Below, in pieces: positions 47,173-55,245 of a stretch of DNA of 64,000 nt (positions within the stretch are counted from its first letter, which is position 1; each line of letters opens with the position of its first letter). The position numbers and the translations under genes were made by a program. The notes beneath the pieces are model-generated. The model saw nothing but the letters and a program-made list of their open reading frames with translations. It had not been told where the DNA came from and ran no database searches. This DNA comes from Clostridium sp. Ade.TY (GTDB lineage Bacteria > Bacillota > Clostridia > Clostridiales > Clostridiaceae), in contig NZ_AVSV01000036.1 in the NCBI RefSeq assembly GCF_000498355.1, forward strand, positions 1 to 64,000, in the 5' to 3' direction.

Positions 47173-47559
47173 TTGAAAAGAATATCAAAATTTATATTAG
47201 TAGCTCTATTTGGAGTCATTACAGTTGGAGCTTTTGCTGGGTGTAGTGATAGATTAAATGAAATTGGTTCAGATAAATATTATGTTCAAATAACAAAAGA
47301 CGGAGATAGACAATATGAAGGTAAATATAATGGTAAAGACGTTTATGATTATTATTACAAAGATATAAAAGCATATAATAAAAATGGGGATGAAATAAAG
47401 GTTAAGTTTTCAGCAGAGAAAAATTTAAGAAAAAATGCTTTCCTAAAAGTAAAAGTTAAAGATCTAAAAAAAGATGAAAATAATGACATTTTATCTTATG
47501 AAGAAGTACAACGTGATGATTTACCAGATAAAGTTAAAGAAAAATTAAATGTAAAATAA
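47173..47559 (+). CDS. YxeA-family small lipoprotein
   Basis: About 128 residues from TTG 47173, which fits AAGGAG better than the upstream GTG 47164. The signal ends at a lipobox-like GAFAGC. The mature domain shows the YxeA (DUF1093) pattern: YYVQITKDG, YYYKDIKAYNKNGDEIKVKFSAEKNLRKNAFLKV and SYEEVQRDDLPDKVKEKL. Function unknown. Small and often envelope-associated. Own terminator. Confidence 0.82.
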   Translation: MKRISKFILVALFGVITVGAFAGCSDRLNEIGSDKYYVQITKDGDRQYEGKYNGKDVYDYYYKDIKAYNKNGDEIKVKFSAEKNLRKNAFLKVKVKDLKKDENNDILSYEEVQRDDLPDKVKEKLNVK

Positions 47560-47575
47560 TCTAAGCTAATAATTT

Positions 47576-47614
47576 GCCTGTAAGTTATAAAATAATAACT
47601 TACAGGCTGTTTTT
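47576..47614 (+). terminator. Terminator after the YxeA-like gene
   Basis: GCCTGTAAGTTAT (47576-47588) pairs with ATAACTTACAGGC (47595-47607), then TGTTTTT. Confidence 0.9.
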
Positions 47615-47630
47615 ATTACATACAAAAAAT

Positions 47631-47658
47631 TTGAAAAAATTTAAATAAATTGTATAAT
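47631..47658 (+). promoter_or_regulatory. Predicted promoter of the yqeC operon
   Basis: TTGAAA (47631-47636), 16-base spacer, TATAAT (47653-47658), 26 bases before the yqeC start. Confidence 0.55.
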
Positions 47659-47684
47659 AAAACCAAGAGGCTTTGGAGGAATTT

Positions 47685-48401
47685 ATGAAAAATTTATGTG
47701 ACTTAATTAATTTAAAAAATGGTGATATAGTTTCTGTTGTTGGATCTGGCGGAAAAACAACATTTATTTATAATCTATCTAAAGAATTGTCTAAAGAAAA
47801 AGTTATTATAACTACCTCTACGAAAATGTTTATCCCAAAAGAAGAAGATGGATTCAATTTTATATATTTAAATGAATCTAAAGAAATTAATTTTAAAAAA
47901 GGAATAAATTTTTTAATTGGAGAAATTGTTTCTGAAAATAAGTGTCATACAGATATAAACTTTATAGATAAAGATTTATATGGTTTTGATTATTTGCTAA
48001 TTGAAAGTGATGGTTCAAAAAGAAAACCATTAAAAGGATGGAATGAATCTGAACCAGTTATAAGTAAAAGGACAAGCAAAACGATAGGAATAATACCTAT
48101 AGATATAATAGGAAAAATTGCTACAAAAGATATAATTCATAGAATAGAAAAATTTTCAAAAATATCTTCTATATCAGAAGGCGATGAAATAACTATTGAA
48201 GCAATAGCAAATGTAATTTCAAATAAAGATGGACTATTTAAAGATAGTATTGGAGAAAAAATATTATATTTAAATAAGGTTGAAAGTCAAAAGCAATATG
48301 AAATGGCATGTGAATTGCTAAAAATATTAGAGAGGAAAGATATAAAAATAAATAAAATAATTGGTGGAAGTCTCTTAAATGAAAATTATATTTTATTTTA
48401 A
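47685..48401 (+). CDS. yqeC: Selenium cofactor biosynthesis protein YqeC
   Basis: 238 residues. The N-terminal P-loop SVVGSGGKTTFIYNLS, TTSTKMF and LIESDGSKRKPLKGW are typical of YqeC. Comparative genomics (Haft and Self) links this family to maturation of the labile selenium cofactor of molybdenum hydroxylases. ATG 47685 with TTGGAGGA; an in-frame start 12 bases earlier overlaps that site. First gene of the accessory operon. Confidence 0.92.
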   Translation: MKNLCDLINLKNGDIVSVVGSGGKTTFIYNLSKELSKEKVIITTSTKMFIPKEEDGFNFIYLNESKEINFKKGINFLIGEIVSENKCHTDINFIDKDLYGFDYLLIESDGSKRKPLKGWNESEPVISKRTSKTIGIIPIDIIGKIATKDIIHRIEKFSKISSISEGDEITIEAIANVISNKDGLFKDSIGEKILYLNKVESQKQYEMACELLKILERKDIKINKIIGGSLLNENYILF

Positions 48402-48423
48402 GATTTATATTGAGGTGTTTTAG

Positions 48424-49011
48424 GTGATAGCAATAATTATGGCATCTGGAAGTTCTAAAAGAATGAATAGAAATAAACTTCTTATAAATTTATTTGGCAA
48501 GTCTTTAATAGAATGGACAATTGAATTAACTAAAAAATGTGATTTTGAGGAAATAATAATTGTTTATAAAGACAAAGAGGTTAAAGAGATAGCAGAAAAA
48601 TTAAATATAAAAACTATTTATAATAAAAGATTTGAATATGGACAAAGTGAAAGTATAAAATTGGCATTGAGTTCTTTAAAAAATAAATGTAATGGATATA
48701 TATTTTTTACAGGTGATCAGCCTTTTATGAAAAAGGAAACTATTGAAAAATTAATGGAAACGTTTAGTGAAAATGGTGGAATAGTGCTTCCAAAGGTAAA
48801 TGATAAAAATAAAAGTCCAGTAATTTTTTCAAGTATTTTTAAAAATGAATTGATGGAAATTGATGGAGATGTAGGCGGTAGGATTGTAATAAAAAATAAT
48901 ATTGATAAAGTTACACCTGTTTATTTTAATGATAGTCTACAATTTTTTGATATTGACACAGAAGAAGATTTAAAAAAAGCGAAGGATATATACGAGGGGG
49001 AGAAGTTATGA
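48424..49011 (+). CDS. mocA: MocA-type molybdenum cofactor nucleotidyltransferase
   Basis: 195 residues. MobA-like NTP-transferase fold with the nucleotide loop MASGSSKRMNRNKLL, GQSESIKLAL and FTGDQPFM. Probably adds CMP (or another nucleotide) to molybdopterin for the xanthine dehydrogenase encoded downstream. Equivalent of E. coli YgfJ/MocA. The GTG start at 48424 has TGAGGTG before it. Its stop overlaps the yqeB start (ATGA at 49008-49011). Confidence 0.92.
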   Translation: MIAIIMASGSSKRMNRNKLLINLFGKSLIEWTIELTKKCDFEEIIIVYKDKEVKEIAEKLNIKTIYNKRFEYGQSESIKLALSSLKNKCNGYIFFTGDQPFMKKETIEKLMETFSENGGIVLPKVNDKNKSPVIFSSIFKNELMEIDGDVGGRIVIKNNIDKVTPVYFNDSLQFFDIDTEEDLKKAKDIYEGEKL

Positions 49012-49814
49012 GAGATGAGATAATAGTAGTAAGAGGAGCTGGAGATATAGCAACTGGAACTATTCAAAAACTTAAAAGAGCAGGATTTTCTGTAGTTTCA
49101 CTTGAGGTTTCAAAACCTTCTTCAATAAGGAGAAATGTTTGTTTAAGTGAAGCAATATATGATGGAGAATGTACTGTTGAAGATATAGTTGCTAAAAAAG
49201 CTGATTCATTAGAGGCAATGTATAATGTATTAAATGAAAATAAAGTATGTATTATGGTTGATTCAAAGGGGGATTTAATAGAAAAAATAAAACCAATTGC
49301 TGTTATTGACGGAACCCTTTGTAAAAAAAATATAGGAACTAATAAGAGTATGGCAGAAATAACTATAGCTTTAGGGCCAGGATATGAAGCAGGAAAAGAT
49401 GTTGATATAGTTATTGAAACAAATAGAGGTCATAACTTGGGAAGGCTTATATTTGAAGGACCAGCTGAAAAAAATACTGGAATTCCAGGAGTTATAAAAG
49501 GATATGGAAAAGAAAGAGTTGTATATTCACCATGTGCTGGTAAACTTCACATAATTAAAGATATTGGTGATTTAGTAGAAAAAGGTGAACCAATATGCAA
49601 AATTTCAGATGAATATGTATATGCAACTATGAGTGGTTTATTAAGAGGTATGATAAGGGAAGGATTTGAAGTAACAAAAGGATTTAAAATAGCTGATATA
49701 GATCCAAGAATAGAAGAAAAGAAAAATTGTGATTTAATCTCAGATAAAGCAAGATGTATAGGCGGAGCTGTTTTGGAAGGAATACTTTATTTAAAAGGTA
49801 TTAAGGAGGTTTAA
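49008..49814 (+). CDS. yqeB: YqeB, selenium-dependent molybdenum hydroxylase system protein
   Basis: 268 residues. The N-terminal nucleotide-binding-like stretch VVRGAGDIATGTIQKLKRAGF and the biotinyl-like C-terminal part (VVYSPCAGKLHIIKDIGDLV, YATMSGLLRG) match the EF2563/YqeB family. This family occurs with SelD-dependent molybdenum hydroxylases. Exact reaction unknown. Overlaps mocA by four bases; GGGGGAGAAG lies before the ATG. Confidence 0.92.
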   Translation: MRDEIIVVRGAGDIATGTIQKLKRAGFSVVSLEVSKPSSIRRNVCLSEAIYDGECTVEDIVAKKADSLEAMYNVLNENKVCIMVDSKGDLIEKIKPIAVIDGTLCKKNIGTNKSMAEITIALGPGYEAGKDVDIVIETNRGHNLGRLIFEGPAEKNTGIPGVIKGYGKERVVYSPCAGKLHIIKDIGDLVEKGEPICKISDEYVYATMSGLLRGMIREGFEVTKGFKIADIDPRIEEKKNCDLISDKARCIGGAVLEGILYLKGIKEV

Positions 49815-49817
49815 ATT

Positions 49818-50627
49818 ATGGAAGAGAGAATTTTGAGAAACATAACTATGGAGTTAAGCAAAGGCAGAAAAGTTGCACTTGCAATTATAACTGAAGCTGG
49901 AGGTTCAACTCCAAGAAAAGCTGGCACAATGATGAGTGTTAATGAAGATGGAAGTATTGTAGGAACAATAGGCGGCGGAGCTATTGAGGGAAAAGTTATA
50001 AGAGAATGTGAAAATGCAATAAAAGAAGGCAAAGGTATAAACTTTGATTATAGATTAAATGAAAAGGGCGAACTTAAGATGACTTGTGGTGGTGATATTT
50101 CAGGTTACATAAAAGTATTTACACCAAAGCCAAATCTTATAATATTTGGAGCAGGACATATATCACAAAATATTATAAAAATAACAGATAGTATGAATTT
50201 TAGAAGAACTATAATAGAAGATAGAAAAGAATATAAAAATCACGAAGCATTTAAAAGTGTTGATGAATTTATAGTTACAAATAGTGAAGGGTACATTGAT
50301 AATATTGATTTTGAAGATGCTTTTGTAGTATTAGCAACAAGAGGACATGCTAGTGATCGTAAATGGTTAAAAACTGTTATAAATAAACCATATAAATATA
50401 TTGGTGTAGTAGGTAGCAAAAAAAAGGTAAAGGAATTAAAAGAATATCTTACAGAAAAAGGGATTGAAGAAAAAATAATAAATAATGTTCATATGCCTAT
50501 AGGGCTTGATATATCAGATGGAACCCCAGAAGAAATAGCATTTAGTATAATTGCAGAAATATTATATGTAAAAAATAATGGAAGTTTAATAAGTATAAAA
50601 GATAAAGCAAAAAACAAATTTAATTAA
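49818..50627 (+). CDS. xdhC: XdhC-family molybdenum cofactor insertion factor
   Basis: 269 residues. XdhC/CoxI N-terminal region (VALAIITEAGGSTPRKAGTMM, GTIGGGAIEGKVI) and Rossmann-like C-terminal half (LIIFGAGHISQNI, VVLATRGHASDRKWL, IGVVGSKKKV, DGTPEEIAFSIIAEIL). Binds and sulfurates, or here perhaps selenates, the molybdenum cofactor before insertion into the hydroxylase. Three bases after yqeB; AAGGAGG before the ATG. Last of the four accessory genes. Confidence 0.92.
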   Translation: MEERILRNITMELSKGRKVALAIITEAGGSTPRKAGTMMSVNEDGSIVGTIGGGAIEGKVIRECENAIKEGKGINFDYRLNEKGELKMTCGGDISGYIKVFTPKPNLIIFGAGHISQNIIKITDSMNFRRTIIEDRKEYKNHEAFKSVDEFIVTNSEGYIDNIDFEDAFVVLATRGHASDRKWLKTVINKPYKYIGVVGSKKKVKELKEYLTEKGIEEKIINNVHMPIGLDISDGTPEEIAFSIIAEILYVKNNGSLISIKDKAKNKFN

Positions 50628-50658
50628 CTAAAATATTTCTAAAAGGGTGAGAAGTTAT

Positions 50659-52443
50659 ATGAATAAAGTAGGATTAAAAGATATTTCAGATGTTGTAAAT
50701 GAGTATGTTGTTTTACTTTCTAATATATTAAAAATAGATGTTGAAATAGTAGACAAAAATATGAATAGAATAGCAGCAACTGGAATTTATGAGAATCAAA
50801 ATGGTCAGAATATAGAATTTTCTGGATATGTATATAAAGAAGCCTTAATAACTGGAGAAGCAAAGGTTATTGAGAATCCAGGAGGTGATATACTTTGTCA
50901 GCATTGTAAGGATAAAGGAAAATGCAAAGAATTTATGGAAGTATGTGTTCCTATAATATATGGTAATGATAAGATTGGCGTTATAGGACTTATATGTTCA
51001 ACTGAAGAACAAAAAAATAGATTGATGCTAAATTTAAATACTAATTTAGAGTTTTTAAAAAGAATAGCAGATTTTATTGCAATAAAAATAATAGAAGAAA
51101 GAGAAGTTTTAGATAATAAAAATAATCTAGACTTTTTAAAACAAATAATAAATTCTGTAGATGATGGAATTATAACAATAAGTAAAGATAGAAAGATGAC
51201 TTTAATAAGCAATAAAGCATTAACTATGTTAAATCTTACTATAGATATATTAAATAAAGAAATAAAAATAGAAAATACCGGAGAATTTTATCCAAGAGGA
51301 GAATTATTTAATCTGAAAATAGATGGCAAGAAGTATTCAGTAGTCGGAAAAATAATTTATAACTATATAAATTTTAAAGATTGTGAAAAAATTTTAATAT
51401 TTAAAGAGTTTAAGAGTGCACAAAAAGAAGCTGTTAATTTAACATTTGGTAAAAATAGAATTTCATGTGATGAAATAATTGGTGAATCTCATCCAATGGT
51501 ACAGCTAAAAAGTAAAATAAAAAAAATAGCTTCATCTAAATCAACAGTGCTTATTACAGGAGATAGTGGAACAGGAAAAGAATTGGTTGCAAGAGCAATA
51601 CATGCAGAAGGGGATAGAAGAAACAAACCTTTTATTGCTATAAACTGTGGTGCTATTCCAGAAAGTCTTTTAGAGAGTGAACTTTTTGGATATGCTAAAG
51701 GTGCATTTTCAGGAGCAAATTCAAATGGTAGGGTTGGTAAGTTTGAACTTGCTAATAAAGGAGTAATATTTTTAGATGAAATAGGAGATATGCCACTTTA
51801 TTTACAAGTAAAATTATTAAGAGTACTTCAGGAAAGAACTCTTGTAAGAGTTGGATCAAATAAACTTATAGATTTAGATATAAGGGTTGTTGCAGCAACT
51901 AATAAAAACTTAAAAGAACTTGTTGAAAAAGGAGAATTTAGAGAAGATCTATATTATAGATTAAATGTAATACCAATAGAAGTACCTCCTCTTAGAAAAA
52001 GAGAAGATGATGTAATTTTAATAATAAATAAGCTTATTAAAAAATATAATAAATTATTTAATAAAGATGTTCATACTATAGAAAATGAAGTATATAAGAT
52101 GCTAAAAGAATATAATTGGCCTGGTAATGTAAGAGAATTACAAAATGTAGTTGAATTTATGGTAAATGTTACTGGAGAAGATGGAATAATAAAAAAAGAT
52201 ATGATACCAAAATCTATATTAGAGTTTGAAAATAAAGATATGGATTTAGAAGTTAAAAGTATAGAAGAAAATATAAAATTTAATAGTAATGAAATAAAAC
52301 CTTTAAAAGATATGGAAATGGAATATATAGAAAAAGTATTAAATCTATGTGGAAGAGATACAGCAGGAAAGAAAAAGGCAGCAAAAATGCTTGGAATAGG
52401 TATTGCGACTTTATATAGAAAGCTAGAATGTCATAAGGAATAG
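50659..52443 (+). CDS. Sigma-54-dependent transcriptional activator with Cys-rich sensor
   Basis: 594 residues from ATG 50659 (AAAAGGGTGAG before it). Order: an N-terminal GAF-like sensor (1-145) with Cys80, Cys83, Cys89 and Cys96 (CQHCKDKGKC, then MEVC); a PAS-like region (about 155-250); the AAA+ domain (about 275-500) with Walker A GDSGTGKE, sigma-54 contact loop GAFSGA (348-353; GAFTGA in most relatives), Walker B IFLDEIGDM and NWPGNVRELQN; and a Fis-type helix-turn-helix (KKKAAKMLGIGIATLYRKL). Directly upstream of a -24/-12 promoter, so it probably activates the purine-degradation operon. Confidence 0.94.
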   Translation: MNKVGLKDISDVVNEYVVLLSNILKIDVEIVDKNMNRIAATGIYENQNGQNIEFSGYVYKEALITGEAKVIENPGGDILCQHCKDKGKCKEFMEVCVPIIYGNDKIGVIGLICSTEEQKNRLMLNLNTNLEFLKRIADFIAIKIIEEREVLDNKNNLDFLKQIINSVDDGIITISKDRKMTLISNKALTMLNLTIDILNKEIKIENTGEFYPRGELFNLKIDGKKYSVVGKIIYNYINFKDCEKILIFKEFKSAQKEAVNLTFGKNRISCDEIIGESHPMVQLKSKIKKIASSKSTVLITGDSGTGKELVARAIHAEGDRRNKPFIAINCGAIPESLLESELFGYAKGAFSGANSNGRVGKFELANKGVIFLDEIGDMPLYLQVKLLRVLQERTLVRVGSNKLIDLDIRVVAATNKNLKELVEKGEFREDLYYRLNVIPIEVPPLRKREDDVILIINKLIKKYNKLFNKDVHTIENEVYKMLKEYNWPGNVRELQNVVEFMVNVTGEDGIIKKDMIPKSILEFENKDMDLEVKSIEENIKFNSNEIKPLKDMEMEYIEKVLNLCGRDTAGKKKAAKMLGIGIATLYRKLECHKE

Positions 52444-52461
52444 ATTTATACAGATTATAAT

Positions 52462-52476
52462 TTATCATTTTGATAA
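52462..52476 (+). promoter_or_regulatory. Candidate activator-binding palindrome 1
   Basis: TTATCA-TTT-TGATAA, inside a larger perfect inverted repeat (52455-52483). Shares the plan TTNTCA-N3-TGANAA with two further sites. Confidence 0.55.
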
Positions 52477-52531
52477 ATTATAATATTATTTTGATATAAA
52501 TTTATTTAAGATAAGTAAAATAAAGGGGTGT

Positions 52532-52579
52532 AGCCTAATTATCACTTTGACAATTAATTCTCAAAATGATAATTAGGCT
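52532..52579 (+). promoter_or_regulatory. Candidate activator-binding palindromes 2 and 3 in a long inverted repeat
   Basis: TTATCA-CTT-TGACAA (52539-52553) and TTCTCA-AAA-TGATAA (52558-52572), centres 19 bases apart, about two helical turns. The outer arms AGCCTAATTATCA (52532-52544) and TGATAATTAGGCT (52567-52579) pair exactly and are followed by TTATTTTTT. The block may also terminate the activator gene. Confidence 0.55.
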
Positions 52580-52720
52580 TATTTTTTATGATAAATTTAA
52601 AAATTTTATTATATTAAATATAAATTTAAATAATAATATGAAACTGTTAGTTTTATTGACTTTATAGAAATATTTTTAAATTAATTAGCACTTTAATCTA
52701 TCAATTAAAAAAGTATTTTT

Positions 52721-52738
52721 TTGGCATAGCAATTGCTA
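52721..52738 (+). promoter_or_regulatory. Sigma-54 (-24/-12) promoter of the dpaL operon
   Basis: TTGGCATAGCAATTGCTA: GG at 52723-52724 and GC at 52735-52736 are exactly ten bases apart, with the TTGC block of the -12 element. Lies 72 bases before dpaL and downstream of the sigma-54 activator gene. Confidence 0.85.
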
Positions 52739-52809
52739 TCAGATAGTTATAAGGAATAAACTCTCTTTTATAGAGTGGGGATAAAAATTAACTTTAGGAG
52801 GATAATGCT

Positions 52810-54012
52810 ATGGAAAAAATATTATGGAAAGAAAACACTTTACCAAAGACAGATAAAGAAGGTTGTGTAAAATTTTTAAGTAAAGAGGAAGTATCAAAAG
52901 CTAGAAACTTTCACAAAAGTTTTTCAGAATATAAAGAAACACCATTAGTTAGTTTAGATCATTTAGCAAAAAAAATAGGACTTTCAGGAATTTATTTAAA
53001 AGATGAATCTTATAGATTCGGGTTAAACGCTTTCAAAGTTTTAGGGGGATCATTTGCAATGGGTAAATTCCTTGCAGATAAATTAGGCGAAGATATTGCA
53101 AACTTACCATATGAAGTAATCACTTCAGGAGAAGTAAGAGATAAATTAGGAGATATTACTTTCGTAACTGCTACAGATGGTAATCATGGAAGAGGAGTTG
53201 CGTGGACTGCAAATAGATTAAAACAAAAATCAGTAGTTTATATGCCAAAGGGATCATCAAAAACTAGACTTGAAAATATTAGAGCAGAAGGTGCAGAAGC
53301 TAGTATAACAGATATGAATTATGATGATGCTGTAAGACTTGCAGCTAAATATGCAGATGAACATAACGGAGTTGTTATTCAAGATACAGCTTGGGAAGGT
53401 TATGAAAAAATTCCTGCTTGGATAATGCAAGGTTATGGAACAATGGCTTTAGAAGCTGAAGAGCAATTAAATGAAAAGGGAATTAAAAAACCAACTCATA
53501 TATTTGTACAAGCTGGTGTTGGTTCATTAGCAGGAGGAGTACAAGGATTCTTTGCATCAGAATTTGGTGAAGATTGTCCAAAAACTGTTATAGTTGAAGC
53601 AAATTTAGCAGATTGTTTCTATAAATCAGCAATAGCAAATGATGGAGATGCAAGAGCTGTTGGTGGAGATATGCAAACAATAATGGCAGGACTTGCTTGT
53701 GGTGAAGCTAATACAATAGGATGGGAAGTTTTAAAGAACCATTCAACTGCTTTCGTATCATGTCCTGATTGGGTATCAGCAAAAGGTATGAGAATACTTG
53801 GAAATCCTTTAAAAGGAGATACAAAAGTAACATCAGGAGAATCAGGAGCAGTAACAGCAGGTCTTTTATATGAAATTATGACAAATGAAGATTATAAAGA
53901 TTTAAAAGAAGCTTTAGAACTTGATGAAAATTCAAAAGTATTATTATTTAGTACAGAAGGAGATACTGATCCAGATAAATATAGAGAAATAGTTTGGGAA
54001 GGTAAATATTAA
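52810..54012 (+). CDS. dpaL: Diaminopropionate ammonia-lyase (YgeX)
   Basis: PLP enzyme converting 2,3-diaminopropionate to pyruvate and ammonia. 400 residues. PLP-lysine region SYRFGLNAFKVLGGSF, FVTATDGNHGRGVAW, the phosphate-binding Gly loop GVGSLAGGV and FSTEGDTDPDKY. In purine-degrading anaerobes it acts on the three-carbon remnant of the purine ring. First gene after the sigma-54 promoter; AGGAGG before the ATG. Confidence 0.96.
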   Translation: MEKILWKENTLPKTDKEGCVKFLSKEEVSKARNFHKSFSEYKETPLVSLDHLAKKIGLSGIYLKDESYRFGLNAFKVLGGSFAMGKFLADKLGEDIANLPYEVITSGEVRDKLGDITFVTATDGNHGRGVAWTANRLKQKSVVYMPKGSSKTRLENIRAEGAEASITDMNYDDAVRLAAKYADEHNGVVIQDTAWEGYEKIPAWIMQGYGTMALEAEEQLNEKGIKKPTHIFVQAGVGSLAGGVQGFFASEFGEDCPKTVIVEANLADCFYKSAIANDGDARAVGGDMQTIMAGLACGEANTIGWEVLKNHSTAFVSCPDWVSAKGMRILGNPLKGDTKVTSGESGAVTAGLLYEIMTNEDYKDLKEALELDENSKVLLFSTEGDTDPDKYREIVWEGKY

Positions 54013-54045
54013 TTTAAAATATATTTTAGTATGGAGGTGAGCTTT

Positions 54046-55233
54046 ATGTTAAATGAACAAAGAAAAGAAGAATTAATTAAAATCTGCCAAGAACTTATAA
54101 GAAATCAATCGCTTTCAGGTGAAGAAGAAAACGTTGCTTTAGCTATAAAAAATTCATTTGAAGAACTTGGATATGATGAATGTTTTATAGATTCTTATGG
54201 AAATATTATTGGACATATAAAAGGAAAAAGAGAAGGTAAAAAAATTCTTTTTGATGGTCATATAGACACAGTACCAGTTCCAGATGATACAAAATGGACT
54301 CATGCGCCTTTTAGTGGAGAAAGAGTTGATGGAAAGATATATGGTAGAGGAACTTCAGATATGAAGGGTCAGTTATCAGCTATGATGGCAGCAGCATCTT
54401 TCTTTGCAAAAGATACAAATAAAGATTTTGCTGGAGATATATTTGTAGCAGGAGTAGTCTTTGAAGAAATATTTGAAGGAGTTTCAGCAAGAAAAATAAG
54501 TGAAGCTATAAAGCCAGATTATGTAGTAATAGGGGAATCCTCAGAACTTAATTTAAAAATTGGTCAAAGGGGTAGAGCTGAAATAGTAGTTGAAACTTTT
54601 GGAAAACCAGCTCATTCAGCAAATCCTGAAAAAGGAATAAATGCTGTATACAAAATGTCAAAAATAATTGAAAAAATACAAGAAATAGAGCCAGTTGAAC
54701 ATGATATTTTAGGTAAAGGTATTTTAGTTTTAACTGATATAAAATCATCACCTTATCCAGGAGCATCAGTTGTTCCAGATTATTGTAAGGCCACTTTTGA
54801 TAGAAGACTTTTAGTTGGTGAAACTAAAGAAGAAGTTTTAGCACCAATTCAAAAAATAATAGATGAGTTAAAGAAAGAAGATAATGACTTTAATGCAAAA
54901 GTATCATATGCAATAGGTACAGAAACATGTTATACAGGAGAAACAATTCATGGAGAAAGATTTTTCCCAGCATGGCTATATGATGAAGATGATGAATTTG
55001 TAAAAGCGGCTCTTAAAGGATTAAGAGAAGCTGGAATAGAACCAGAAATCACTCAATATTCATTCTGCACTAATGGCTCACATTATGCTGGAGAAGCAGG
55101 AATTAAAACTATTGGATTTGGCCCATCAAAAGAAAATTTAGCGCATACAATAGATGAATATATAGAAGAAGAACAATTATTTAAAGGAGCCGAAGGATAC
55201 TACGGAATATTAAAATCTGTTTATAACAAATAG
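54046..55233 (+). CDS. ygeY: YgeY-type selenium-metabolism-linked M20 hydrolase
   Basis: 395 residues from ATG 54046 (GGAGGTGAG before it; an in-frame ATG at 54031 overlaps that site). M20 metallopeptidase/deacylase fold: LFDGHIDTVP, RGTSDMKGQLSAMM, catalytic/metal Glu in FEEIFEG, GESSELN, and the C-terminal His in GFGPSKENLAHTIDEYI. The family is tied to selenium-dependent hydroxylase clusters and to purine breakdown. The likely substrate is a ureido or acyl derivative upstream of diaminopropionate. Confidence 0.94.
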   Translation: MLNEQRKEELIKICQELIRNQSLSGEEENVALAIKNSFEELGYDECFIDSYGNIIGHIKGKREGKKILFDGHIDTVPVPDDTKWTHAPFSGERVDGKIYGRGTSDMKGQLSAMMAAASFFAKDTNKDFAGDIFVAGVVFEEIFEGVSARKISEAIKPDYVVIGESSELNLKIGQRGRAEIVVETFGKPAHSANPEKGINAVYKMSKIIEKIQEIEPVEHDILGKGILVLTDIKSSPYPGASVVPDYCKATFDRRLLVGETKEEVLAPIQKIIDELKKEDNDFNAKVSYAIGTETCYTGETIHGERFFPAWLYDEDDEFVKAALKGLREAGIEPEITQYSFCTNGSHYAGEAGIKTIGFGPSKENLAHTIDEYIEEEQLFKGAEGYYGILKSVYNK

Positions 55234-55245
55234 AGGGTGATTAAC

